Shown here in pieces: positions 25,908 to 34,770 of a stretch of DNA of 64,000 nt. How positions within the stretch are numbered: position 1 is the first letter of the stretch; each line of letters begins with the position of its first letter. The position numbers and the translations under genes were made by a program. The DNA lies in the NCBI GenBank assembly GCA_045657665.1, contig JAZOTN010000023.1:1-64000 (forward strand). The letters are read 5' to 3'. The DNA is from RUG12461 sp045657665. GTDB taxonomy: Bacteria; Bacillota; Clostridia; Lachnospirales; Lachnospiraceae. The notes beneath the pieces were generated by a model. That model was given only the letters and a program-made list of their open reading frames with translations. It made no database searches and was not told the DNA's origin.

Positions 25908-26845
25908 TTCTTCATCTCCATAAACTCAGAAAATCCGGTATCCTCAAAGATTTCTCTGAGATCCTCTGTCACATTATCAAGCGCAACTTTTCCACCTCTG
26001 TCTTCAAGCGCCTGATATACTTCCAGTATTACCCTCAGTCCCGCAGATGAGATATAATCCATATCCTTCAAATCAAAGCGCACAAAAGTCACATCATCCA
26101 GTTCTCCCTCAAGCTCTGCCCGAAGCTGCTCTGACGTGCCGGCATCCAAGCTTCCGATGATCCTTACTATGAGTATGTCCTTGTTCTTTTCCTTTTCTAC
26201 TGTCATTGTTACCTCCCTGCCAAAATCAACCTTCTCAAAAGCCTCAGCATATATCGTTTCAGGCCTGCTCACCATCTGAGCACCTCTAAAAGCATTCAAC
26301 AAAAGAGTGATATTCTCCTGCCCGCCCTGATCTTTGTGAAAGTCTATCAGTCTGCGCTTTTCCTCTACGATCTCTGTAATATCAATAAAGTGCGTCGGTC
26401 TGTAAAACGGTGCATTAATTTCATAGAAATAACACGAAGCCCTCGCCTGCTGCCGCCTTATCTCATCCATGCAGAATGCTGCCGCATAACGGTGATCGGG
26501 ATGAAGGCTCTTACGCCAGGGCAGAAATATGACAGTATAAGGCGTAAAATCTATCTTCGCGACATCCTTACGATGCCTGAACATCTTTGTATCTTCACAT
26601 CCGATCCACGTATAGGAATGCGGCTTTACATATTCCATCTCAGTCTCAAACTGGTTTTTTCTGATAACCGCTTCTTCTTCAACAGATCTCTCTTTCGAGC
26701 CATGCGATCCATCGGTCAGGACAAAAATATCCGTTTTCTTCGGGGCAAGTATTAAAGCCGATGAACCCCCAAGGCATTCATCATCCGGATGCGGCGCGAT
26801 CACGGCTATTCTGTCCTCATCCTTTAATCTTATTTCCTGTCTCAT
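25904..26845 (-). CDS. PIG-L/LmbE deacetylase fused to a STAS (RsbV-like) domain
   Basis: Residues 1-205 form a PIG-L deacetylase with VIAPHPDDECLGG (zinc-binding His19, Asp21, Asp22) and SLHPDHR (about 114-118). Residues about 208-313 are a STAS domain of anti-anti-sigma type: ILIVRIIGSLDAGTSEQLR and the phosphorylation site DMDYISSAGLR (Ser266 or Ser267). PIG-L enzymes remove acetyl from sugars such as GlcNAc conjugates. Fusion to STAS implies that deacetylase activity or location follows the phosphorylation state. The gene starts 31 bases after the transporter-kinase gene and overlaps the phosphatase gene by 4 bases. I know of no described protein with this architecture. Confidence 0.8.
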   Translation of the reverse strand: MRQEIRLKDEDRIAVIAPHPDDECLGGSSALILAPKKTDIFVLTDGSHGSKERSVEEEAVIRKNQFETEMEYVKPHSYTWIGCEDTKMFRHRKDVAKIDFTPYTVIFLPWRKSLHPDHRYAAAFCMDEIRRQQARASCYFYEINAPFYRPTHFIDITEIVEEKRRLIDFHKDQGGQENITLLLNAFRGAQMVSRPETIYAEAFEKVDFGREVTMTVEKEKNKDILIVRIIGSLDAGTSEQLRAELEGELDDVTFVRFDLKDMDYISSAGLRVILEVYQALEDRGGKVALDNVTEDLREIFEDTGFSEFMEMKN

Positions 26846-26876
26846 ACTCCTAAAACTCCATCTGGTATATGATGTA

Positions 26877-28649
26877 CTAACTAAATTTCACGATTGTATG
26901 GTTCAGATTCAGCACATACTGATATTGCACCGATTTGGCTATTCTTTTCAGCATGGTATAATTATCCGTTATCATTCTCTGTTTTTCCTTGTCCTCATCA
27001 AATACGATACATTCTCCGTTATCCAGCATCATAAAGGCCACTTCTTCCTCGGAGAAAGATATCATGATCTGATTATCAACCGAATTACGTCCGGATACCC
27101 TTACCGAATAGTTCACCATTTCCTCCACGCACAGCCTTGCGTATCTTGCAAGCTTTTCTGAACACCCTTCTTCCGTCAGATAGTTTTGTAACATCCTTGA
27201 TGCCTCAAGCGCATCTCCCGGATCTACCGACAGATACAATCTCCTGATATGATCCTTTACGGTACTGCTGTCCCTGTATACCTGGATCCCATACACCACC
27301 AGATTTACTCCAAGGATCAACAAAGCCGAGAAACAATAGGAAAGCCAGATCGTCTGCGGTTGAAAATATCTGCCGAGCATCAAAGCAAACAATGGCATGG
27401 TACTGTTCCCGACAAGTGTAAGTATCGTCGAAAATCTCTGTACTCCTCTGTTGGTAAAATACATACGAAAAACGGTATTAATCCCCAAAAAAGTAATACA
27501 TAGCGCATAAAACCTCAGTGATGCCTCTCCGGCCGGAGGGATATCAGTCACTCCATGCAACCGGTAGAAGAAACCGGGCCACGCTTCCATTAAAACGACA
27601 AGTATACCGGACAGCCCCACGATCAGAGCAATTCCCTGCATCATAAGTCTCCTGATGCCTCTCCTGTTTTCCGCGCCGCTCATCAGCCCCATAAGAGGTC
27701 TCATTGATCCCTGCACCGAGCTCATCAGCACATTCGTCAATGAATAGCAGAAGGTACATACCGCTTTTATGCTGCCGCATGAATCTCCAAGATAGATAAA
27801 AAGGATACGGATGATCGCGTAATTTTGAAGAGCCACAACCAGCAGATAGGAAGCATCCGGAAGGCCCTTTGAAATGATCTCCATGATATCCGAGAAGCCT
27901 GCCTTCGCATCTCCGGATTTAAAGATATCCGTTTTACGACAAAGAAAGATGACTGTCGCCACGCAACGAACCGCACATGCAATAGCAGTACCGTAGCCTG
28001 TCCCCGCCACTCCCATGTGGAATACTCCGGTAAAAAGAATATCCAACAACAGATTTAAAACACCTTCCATGATAGAAAGATACATGAGCATCTTCATCTT
28101 GCCCATGATCTGCAATTGGTAGGTTCCTATGGTAGATACCAGTCCGAAAGGTGTTGCGATCATCAGTCCTATGGCATAGCTTACGACAAGCGGCAGCATA
28201 ACGGGGGATAGTTCATAGGAATAGATGATCCCCAAAACAAGCGGGATCTGGATGATCGAAACCGCGACAGCTGCCATGACCGTAACAAGCTTCACTGCCT
28301 TCTTTGAGCGCATGATGCCCTCAGGGTCTGCATCGCCGATCCTCAAAGACAGCACCGTTGATGCTCCCGTTGAGAATATCGCGGTGATAGCTCCGATCAG
28401 CGTTTCGATCGGACCGAAGAAGCTGATTGATGACAGCGCATTTTCTCCCACCAGATTTCCTGCCACAAGACCATCCACTGTTACGAGCAGAAGCGTGGAT
28501 ATATTTGTTGCTATCATTGCAGGGAGAAATTCAAGAAGCTTTGTAAATGTCAGGCTGCCTCTGATGCGAAAACGGTTCTCCACATAAGACGGGGCTGTTC
28601 TGCCATGTGGCAATGGAAAACCAAATATTGGTCTGATCCGTTTTTTCAT
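26877..28649 (-). CDS. MATE-type transporter fused to an RsbW-like ATPase/kinase domain
   Basis: Residues about 30-455 hold about twelve hydrophobic helices of a MATE/polysaccharide-exporter fold (start LEFLPAMIATNISTLLLVTVDGLVAGNLVG). From about 462 a soluble GHKL domain follows: LCVEEMVNYSV (N box, Glu509 or Glu510 and Asn513), FMMLDNGECIVFD (G1 box, Asp near 543) and LNLNHTIVKF at the end, as in RsbW/SpoIIAB anti-sigma kinases. The G2 glycines are weak. It should phosphorylate the STAS domain of the next gene and might gate transport. The ATG overlaps the stop of the AsnB-like gene by 4 bases. The architecture is unusual. Confidence 0.8.
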   Translation of the reverse strand: MKKRIRPIFGFPLPHGRTAPSYVENRFRIRGSLTFTKLLEFLPAMIATNISTLLLVTVDGLVAGNLVGENALSSISFFGPIETLIGAITAIFSTGASTVLSLRIGDADPEGIMRSKKAVKLVTVMAAVAVSIIQIPLVLGIIYSYELSPVMLPLVVSYAIGLMIATPFGLVSTIGTYQLQIMGKMKMLMYLSIMEGVLNLLLDILFTGVFHMGVAGTGYGTAIACAVRCVATVIFLCRKTDIFKSGDAKAGFSDIMEIISKGLPDASYLLVVALQNYAIIRILFIYLGDSCGSIKAVCTFCYSLTNVLMSSVQGSMRPLMGLMSGAENRRGIRRLMMQGIALIVGLSGILVVLMEAWPGFFYRLHGVTDIPPAGEASLRFYALCITFLGINTVFRMYFTNRGVQRFSTILTLVGNSTMPLFALMLGRYFQPQTIWLSYCFSALLILGVNLVVYGIQVYRDSSTVKDHIRRLYLSVDPGDALEASRMLQNYLTEEGCSEKLARYARLCVEEMVNYSVRVSGRNSVDNQIMISFSEEEVAFMMLDNGECIVFDEDKEKQRMITDNYTMLKRIAKSVQYQYVLNLNHTIVKFS

Positions 28650-30187
28650 GATGGCTGTCCTTTCATATACACATTCTCATACCAGATCATAAACATATAT
28701 ACCGCAAAGACAATCCGGAATTCCGTAAAACCTCCGTTGAGATAGCGTTCCCAATAGTTCCTCAGCATTTTCCTGTCAAAAAAGCTGCCGCTTTCCTTAC
28801 TGAAAATAACTCTTTCTACCAAAGGTTTTTCTTTTCTAAACCACTCTCTTACCGGCACAACGGAGCCTGCCTTCTTTCTGAAAGCAGTTTCGTAAGGGAG
28901 TTTTCTTTCTGCCGCACATCTGAGTGCATATTTTCCAATATCATCCTTCAGTTTATAAGCGGACGGCATTCCGGCGCTCAGGTCAAACATTCGAAGGTCG
29001 GTATAGGGAAGGGTCGCTTTTTTATCACATCCTCCGGCTGATCTTCCCACGCAAAGAAGGATATCCCCTTCAAGCCAAAGCGCAATATCTGCAGAAAGCA
29101 TACGGGAAAGATGATCTGCCGAGAGGTCAAAACTTTCTTTCAGCAACTCCTTTACCGGATATGCCAGGTTCTGTCCAAGAAAACGCATCGCCTCTTTCTC
29201 CGGCATGACGCCATCACACCCATAATAATATGGTTCCTCACCGCAGCCAAGCTCATCCAAGCGTCTATAGACATGGTAACCTGCAAAAAACTCATCCGCG
29301 CCTTCCCCGGAAAAAACGATGCTCTTCTCCTTACCAATCCTGCTACATCCCATAAAAAATGCTGCTCCCGATGCATCCACAACGGGAAGCTCCGTACATT
29401 TTACAAAGTCCGGCAGCACTTTAAAATACTCGTCTCTGGTAATATCAAGAGTATGAAAGCATGTCCCAAGCGTATCCGCTGTCCTTTTGGCAAGCTCGTT
29501 TTCCTTCAGGACACTCTCTTCAAAATCCATATTGTATGCATCAGGGATGCCTGACATAGCCAGAAGATAAGAGGAATCCACTCCACCGGAAAGTAATGAT
29601 GCACATTCGGCGTAATTGAGATTTTCTCTGTCTTCCTTCAATACCTTTTCAAAGGTCTCTTCCAGCGCATCTACCCAGTTGTCAAGCGTTTTCTCATCAT
29701 CGGGTACAAACTTCGGAATAAACCATCTTTCAATAAAAATTTCACCATCCCTGAAGATGAGGCTCCTTCCCGGCAAAAGCTTTTTAATTCCCTTATACAA
29801 AGTCTTTTCCCCAGCCGGATACCCAAACATGCAAAACAGCTGCAATGCATCATCATCTATGTCTTTTGAATAAGAAGGATCTTCTGCAATGTTTTTTATG
29901 TTTGTGGAAAAGAGAACCTCTCCGTTATTTGTCCGATAATAATAAAAGTTTTCTATTCCGAAGGCATCTCTGGAACAGAAATACTCCCCGCTGCCGCTGT
30001 CTTTGATCACAAACGAAAAGGAACCGAAAAAATGAGCAGGTGCGTTCTTTTTCCAACGCTGATACCCTTCAAGAATAATGCTCTCTTCCGTTTCCTTACG
30101 GCAGCTTCCTTCTTCCAGAGAAAGCTCTGCAAGAAGTTGTTTCCGGTTTCGAATATAGCCTTCATACAAACACAATTCCATGCTCAA
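28646..30187 (-). CDS. Asparagine-synthetase-like ATP-dependent amide ligase without glutaminase Cys
   Basis: The 513-residue protein has a degenerate class II glutamine amidotransferase fold at the N-terminus (FGSFSFVIKDSGSGEYFCSRDAFGIENFYY). It begins MSMELC, so the Cys at position 2 needed for glutamine hydrolysis is absent. The synthetase part has the PP-loop CASLLSGGVDSSYLLAMSG (about 195-213) and VFSGEGADEFFAGYHVYRR (about 283-301). AsnB homologues without the Cys include beta-lactam synthetase and lasso peptide cyclases, which form amide bonds by adenylation. A similar role in making the product of this operon is likely. The start is a TTG at 30187 or the ATG at 30181. Confidence 0.8.
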   Translation of the reverse strand: MSMELCLYEGYIRNRKQLLAELSLEEGSCRKETEESIILEGYQRWKKNAPAHFFGSFSFVIKDSGSGEYFCSRDAFGIENFYYYRTNNGEVLFSTNIKNIAEDPSYSKDIDDDALQLFCMFGYPAGEKTLYKGIKKLLPGRSLIFRDGEIFIERWFIPKFVPDDEKTLDNWVDALEETFEKVLKEDRENLNYAECASLLSGGVDSSYLLAMSGIPDAYNMDFEESVLKENELAKRTADTLGTCFHTLDITRDEYFKVLPDFVKCTELPVVDASGAAFFMGCSRIGKEKSIVFSGEGADEFFAGYHVYRRLDELGCGEEPYYYGCDGVMPEKEAMRFLGQNLAYPVKELLKESFDLSADHLSRMLSADIALWLEGDILLCVGRSAGGCDKKATLPYTDLRMFDLSAGMPSAYKLKDDIGKYALRCAAERKLPYETAFRKKAGSVVPVREWFRKEKPLVERVIFSKESGSFFDRKMLRNYWERYLNGGFTEFRIVFAVYMFMIWYENVYMKGQPS

Positions 30188-30198
30188 TGATCACGCCC

Positions 30199-31125
30199 TC
30201 ATATTTCCCTGAAACGATATATCCAGTCTATGATCCCGATCAGATCCTGCAGATACTGAAAAGGATCATAGCTGTTTACGCCTGTGATCCTCTCATCAGA
30301 AAAACATCCGATCGTGTCGATGCTCCCGGGAAAATCCTCCTTGATCATCTGATACGCAAGCTGTAGAAACTGTCTGTTGCAATATCTGTTATTGGTAACA
30401 AACAAAAGCCTGTCTCCGGGTTTCACTGTTTCTGCAGATTCCATATAGAACTTTAATGTATCCCCTGTATCTGCTCTTCTGAGATGCGGCTCGCTCGACG
30501 GAGCAGCAATGATACGATATTTTCTCTTTTCCCCATTCTTTTTATATTCCTTGATACAGGAAACACTGTTCAGGTTCCTGTCTCCTTTAAATCGCTCAGT
30601 AGCTTCCGACTCTGTCAATTCGAAGACTCTTACAAAGCTTTCTGACAAAACGCCGAATTCCGTATCACGTGAAAAGCCCACCGATGTACTCCTTTCCGAA
30701 GGATTTACCGGTCTGAAGCAGGCAAGGGCATCCACACAGCGAGTCTTATCATCAATCCATTTTTTTGCATACGCAGTTCTATCAAAACTGGCCGTAAGAC
30801 TTCCTCCGAGCACGATAATGTGGCTGTTTTCTTCCTCTAAAGGCTTATTAATATCAATAAAGCCAAGTTCTCTGAAGATCGGATACAATCGTTCCCTTTT
30901 TTCTTCGAGAAAACCTAGTGGAAAAAGCTCCTGTGTCTCAACAACCGTACCATCCGCTTTCAGTCTTCCATTATAAACCTCTCCGATGCTGTCTATATCT
31001 ACTTTCAGAATTTTCAGAAGGTCCTGTAAGGGTTCCATCACCAGGAAGTTCTCAAGCTGCTCGCGGATAGCCTTCGCTTTATCCTTCCTACCGATAACGC
31101 TTTTTGGCATATAAAATCTTAACAT
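30199..31125 (-). CDS. Unidentified protein heading the operon (weak YdcF/DUF218 resemblance)
   Basis: Not firmly recognised. The 308-residue soluble protein has HIIVLGGSLTASFDRTAYAKKW near residue 105 and TGDTLKFYMESAETVKPGDRLLFVTNNRYCNRQFLQLAYQM near 225-265. This is reminiscent of the GGG and lvTn.yh.rr blocks of DUF218 proteins, but the order and the spacing differ. It starts behind CAGGAG and ends 11 bases before the AsnB-like gene, so it is the first gene of the six-gene operon. It may be a tailoring enzyme or nucleotide-binding protein. Confidence 0.5.
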   Translation of the reverse strand: MLRFYMPKSVIGRKDKAKAIREQLENFLVMEPLQDLLKILKVDIDSIGEVYNGRLKADGTVVETQELFPLGFLEEKRERLYPIFRELGFIDINKPLEEENSHIIVLGGSLTASFDRTAYAKKWIDDKTRCVDALACFRPVNPSERSTSVGFSRDTEFGVLSESFVRVFELTESEATERFKGDRNLNSVSCIKEYKKNGEKRKYRIIAAPSSEPHLRRADTGDTLKFYMESAETVKPGDRLLFVTNNRYCNRQFLQLAYQMIKEDFPGSIDTIGCFSDERITGVNSYDPFQYLQDLIGIIDWIYRFREI

Positions 31126-31199
31126 AAAGCAAAAACTCCTGATTATTTACGGATCAACTTTCTTTTATGTATTCCGATTTTTACTCCCTTATCTTACCA

Positions 31200-31620
31200 T
31201 TGCGCCTCATAGATCTGAACAGAGTGCGCTTCCGGAAACATGCGCTTTGCCATCTGCTCCGTCTTCTCATTGACCGCTTCAAAAGTCAGTGAATCCTCCG
31301 GAAAAAGCCTCTCCGCTTCATGAGCGGCTTTCCCCAGAAGATGATAAAGACCGAGCGGATACTTCCCATACAGCCAGATCAGCTCAAGACAGTGTGCGGA
31401 GGCCCGTTGAACAAAGATCCCTGGCGTCTTTTGTCATGCACCACATACAGCCAGTCAATATTATACTGGTTGTCCACAAGAACAATGGAAATGGCGCCGA
31501 AAACCTCCCCATCCTTCCCGTATGGCCCAATCGAGATCCTGTTGCCCGTATCCGGAAACACAAAAGGAAAAACGCTTTCAAAATTCCTTCCTGTTTTCCT
31601 CTGTCAGTAAAATATGTTCC
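31200..31620 (-). pseudogene. Broken GNAT-type acetyltransferase gene
   Basis: One frame (about 31561-31400) reads VFGAISIVLVDNQYNIDWLYVVHDKRRQG, like the central strands of a GNAT acetyltransferase, and another frame (about 31370-31200) reads GKYPLGLYHLLGKAAHEAERLF and ends MAKRMFPEAHSVQIYEAQW before a stop. The frames are connected by a shift near 31380-31400 where the CoA-binding loop should be. I read it as a frameshifted gene or sequencing error. Confidence 0.5.
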
Positions 31621-31836
31621 GTTTTGCTTTCCATCTTCTTTTCCCTTTTTCCTTTATACTATGAAATATTGCAGCATACTGATTTGACCGTGCTATAGCT
31701 GATCTTTCGATCTGTCTTGTATTTTACCACGTCTTCACGATTCAAAAAAGTTGAATATGAGAGAAACATTTGCGTACTTTTTTAAAAAAAGATATAATAA
31801 TTTATATTTTGTAGTCTGCATGATAGTGAGGACAAT

Positions 31837-32967
31837 ATGACGGAATGGGAACAGCGGTCAAAAAAAGCTGAAGAGATTTACCAACGTAAGGTTGCCGGAT
31901 ATGAAAAAACATTCGACAGACAGCATTGCTTTCTGGAAGAAAACGACAGAAGGCTTGAAGCGCTACGCGAAAAAAACGACCGTCTTCATCCGGAACGAAA
32001 AAAACAACTGGAAAAGCACCGAAAACGGGTCGACCGAATCCGGAAAGAGCACGAAAAAAGGGTGCGTACTCTTTTCACGGAGGCAGAGATCCGCGAACGG
32101 AACCGTCTGAAAAAACGGAAACAGGATAAGAAAAACCGTCTGATGAAAAAAAAGATCCTTCTCATTACAATAGGCGGAGGAACCGCTTTATTCCTGTTTA
32201 TCCTATTTGAATCGATCATTCCGGGGTCTCGTGCGAATCAGGCAGCCGTGATGGATGAAAATATCGAAGAAAGCGCTTTGGATGCGGAGCTGGTTCCGAC
32301 AAAACCCTATGATGAGCTGCTCGGAACCACGGAGGAACAGCTTCTTTGGGACTCTCTGATGGTGCATTTTGGCGGCAATAAAAAGGCAGTTCTCGGTGTC
32401 ATGTGCAATCTTCATGCGGAGTCCGGATTCGAAGCCGCAAATCTCGAGGACTCCAACAATGAGCGCTGGGATGTGACGGACGATCTTTATACCGAATTTG
32501 TCAACCGTCAGAGTATCAATAAGAAAGACTTTCTGGAGGCCAGGATCAAAGATGATACGACCGGATACCTGACCGCGGACAATCAGTGGGTCAATCTGGA
32601 CGGAGGCTACGGATATGCGCAGTTTACATCCTATGAAAAAAAAGAGGGCCTTTATCAATATGCGGAGCAATGGTTCGCCCCGGGCGGTGTGGGAGAACAG
32701 TACCGGTTCAACATTGGGGATCCCAAAATGCAGGCAAGCTTTATCATTCGTATTCTGGAAAGCGACGAATACCGGGAAATGAATGACCTGATCGCACATG
32801 CGGAGAACACAGTGGATGCCTGTTATTACTGGCTGAAAATGTATGAGGAACCGTATGATCCCTATTGTGACGGGTACTATACGCTGGCTTTCGAACGGGC
32901 GGAAACCGCGGATATCATCGAAGCGCTCTGCGATCCGGCGGCAGCACAGACCACGCAGGCGGGATAG
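31837..32967 (+). CDS. Membrane-anchored protein with phage-tail-lysozyme-like domain
   Basis: Layout: a highly charged coiled-coil cytosolic N-terminus (about 1-100, many Arg, Lys and Glu), one membrane helix (KILLITIGGGTALFLFILFE, about 104-123) and an outer domain (about 155-376). The outer domain begins TEEQLLWDSLMVHFGGNKKAVLGVMCNLHAESGFEAANL and has GGYGYAQFTSYEKKEGLY, a pattern of phage tail lysozymes and related muramidases with the catalytic Glu in AESGF. It should cut peptidoglycan, or bind it, outside the membrane. A start near GTGAGGACAAT is fine. It precedes the ABC gene by 6 bases, so the two are co-transcribed. Confidence 0.7.
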   Translation: MTEWEQRSKKAEEIYQRKVAGYEKTFDRQHCFLEENDRRLEALREKNDRLHPERKKQLEKHRKRVDRIRKEHEKRVRTLFTEAEIRERNRLKKRKQDKKNRLMKKKILLITIGGGTALFLFILFESIIPGSRANQAAVMDENIEESALDAELVPTKPYDELLGTTEEQLLWDSLMVHFGGNKKAVLGVMCNLHAESGFEAANLEDSNNERWDVTDDLYTEFVNRQSINKKDFLEARIKDDTTGYLTADNQWVNLDGGYGYAQFTSYEKKEGLYQYAEQWFAPGGVGEQYRFNIGDPKMQASFIIRILESDEYREMNDLIAHAENTVDACYYWLKMYEEPYDPYCDGYYTLAFERAETADIIEALCDPAAAQTTQAG

Positions 32968-32973
32968 AGTGAT

Positions 32974-34467
32974 ATGAAAAAGAAAACTATCAAAAAAACA
33001 GCACTATTTCTTGCTGCAGTGTTTCTTCTGCTTCTCTCCGGCTGTGGAAGCTCCAAAAAACCTTTGGAAGCAGTTTCCGATTTTAATAGAAACGGTACCG
33101 TAGTTGCCGTGGCCGACGGGTATATCTTTGAAGAAGCGGCAAAGCGGGCCTTTCCTGAAGCGGAGATCCGGGTTTTCCCCACCAGAGATGACACCTATAA
33201 GGCTCTGCTCAGCGGGGCGGTTGACGGCATTGCAGATGATGAACCGATCATCCGTGCGGTCATGCGTTCCGTGGACGAATTTCAGATGGCAGAAGGTCTG
33301 GTCGAAGCATCGGACTATGGCTTCGTTTTTCCAAAAAACGAAAGAGGCCAGCTTCTCGCCTCCGAGATGAGTGCCTATCTCGTAAATCAGAAAGAAACCG
33401 GAGAATTGGCGCTTCTCGACGAAAAATGGTTCGGCAGCGATACGGGAAATAAACAAAGCGAAGATGCATCTGCCCTCCCGTCCTTAAACGGAACCGTCAC
33501 AATCGCATTCGAGGACGGAACCGTTCCGTTTGCGTATTTTTCCGCCGGCCGTCCCGTAGGCTATGAAGTGGATCTTGCCATCGGTTTTTGCCGGGAATAT
33601 GGGTACGGTCTGATCTTTCAGCAGACAAATTTTTCCGATATCCTTTCCGGCACAGCGGCAGGAACATATGATATGGGATGCAGTGCGATCACGATAACGG
33701 AAGAAAGACAGGAAGACCTTCTTTTTAGCGGAGCAGACTATTCTGGCGGGATCGCAGTCTGCAAACTGAAGGAAGACCTCTCAAAAAGCACGGATACTGG
33801 CAGTGATTTTGCGCGGCATTTCAGCAATTCCTTTATGAAAGATCAACGATATCTGCTTTTCCTGAAAGGGATCGGTGTGACCTGTCTCATAGCAGGCCTC
33901 AGTGCACTGCTTGGTACGATCCTCGGGATCCTGCTTTTTATCATCAGCAGACGCGCGGTTTTTGTTGTGAGGGGACTTACGAAAGGATTTTTATGGGTTC
34001 TCGGAGGTGTTCCGGCGATCATTCTGATTCTGCAGCTTTACTATGCTTATTACCGCGACTTCCTGGCAGGCGGGATCATGGCCTCAGTCATCGGATTTAC
34101 GCTCGTCTTCGGAAAAGTTGTGTACCGGATGATCGAACGGAGATCTCTGGAAGTCTCAAAAGGTCGTCTTGAAAGGGATTACCGACTGGAAGCATTGGAT
34201 ACAAAGCCGTTTTTTTCCATATTAAAAGAAAAGAAGGGTGAAGCGATTTGCGAGGACTACATTGAACGGGTGACAACGCTTATCAAAGCCACATCCGTTG
34301 TGGGTTATATTGCTGTAGAGGATCTGGTTTCCGTTTTTGACGCGATCCGGATGGAGAGCTATGAAACGCTGATGCCGCTCGTGTTCACAACTATCCTGTA
34401 CTTTGTTCTCATCAAGCTCGTCACTGTCGTGCTGCGACTTATTTATAACCGGGGAAAGCGTGCCTGA
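32974..34467 (+). CDS. Fused ABC substrate-binding/permease protein, lipoprotein type
   Basis: The N-terminus is a lipoprotein signal (LLLLSGCGSS). Residues about 30-155 and 160-275 are two halves resembling periplasmic binding domain SBP_bac_3 (GTVVAVADGYIFEEAAKRAF; GTVTIAFEDGTVPFAYFSAGRPVGYEVDLAIGF). From about 288 a BPD-type permease with four or five helices follows. This is the GlnP-like arrangement of amino-acid importers. No ATPase gene is adjacent, so it must borrow one or have another role. The first half has lost most ligand-pocket residues that I would expect. It runs convergent with the Dabb gene at 34468. Confidence 0.65.
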   Translation: MKKKTIKKTALFLAAVFLLLLSGCGSSKKPLEAVSDFNRNGTVVAVADGYIFEEAAKRAFPEAEIRVFPTRDDTYKALLSGAVDGIADDEPIIRAVMRSVDEFQMAEGLVEASDYGFVFPKNERGQLLASEMSAYLVNQKETGELALLDEKWFGSDTGNKQSEDASALPSLNGTVTIAFEDGTVPFAYFSAGRPVGYEVDLAIGFCREYGYGLIFQQTNFSDILSGTAAGTYDMGCSAITITEERQEDLLFSGADYSGGIAVCKLKEDLSKSTDTGSDFARHFSNSFMKDQRYLLFLKGIGVTCLIAGLSALLGTILGILLFIISRRAVFVVRGLTKGFLWVLGGVPAIILILQLYYAYYRDFLAGGIMASVIGFTLVFGKVVYRMIERRSLEVSKGRLERDYRLEALDTKPFFSILKEKKGEAICEDYIERVTTLIKATSVVGYIAVEDLVSVFDAIRMESYETLMPLVFTTILYFVLIKLVTVVLRLIYNRGKRA

Positions 34468-34770
34468 TCACACCTCGAAGTCCAGACAGCTCCTGATCTT
34501 TGCAAAAGGACGGACCTTCTGATCCGCAACAGCTACATGCTCCGGATGAACGGCATATGCTTTCAGGGCATCAAAAGATTCAAAGGAAGAATCCAGCATC
34601 AGATCTGCATTGGAAGTCTCCAGGCCGTTCGTATGAACCTTGATCTCTACGATACCGGGAACTTTTCCCTTCAGTCCCTCCAATCCTTCCTGAATTCCGG
34701 CTTTGATATCCCGTTTCTCTTCTTCCGAATACTCATCCTTTAATGTCCAGATGATTACGTGCTTAACCAT
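34468..34770 (-). CDS. Dabb family protein (stress-responsive A/B barrel)
   Basis: The 100-residue protein starts MVKHVIIWTLKDEY and has PGIVEIKVHTNGLET, DLMLDSSFESFDALKAYAVHPEHVAV, all typical of the dimeric alpha/beta-barrel Dabb fold. The function in bacteria is largely unknown. The start overlaps nothing; the next gene ends at 34771, one base away. Confidence 0.85.
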   Translation of the reverse strand: MVKHVIIWTLKDEYSEEEKRDIKAGIQEGLEGLKGKVPGIVEIKVHTNGLETSNADLMLDSSFESFDALKAYAVHPEHVAVADQKVRPFAKIRSCLDFEV

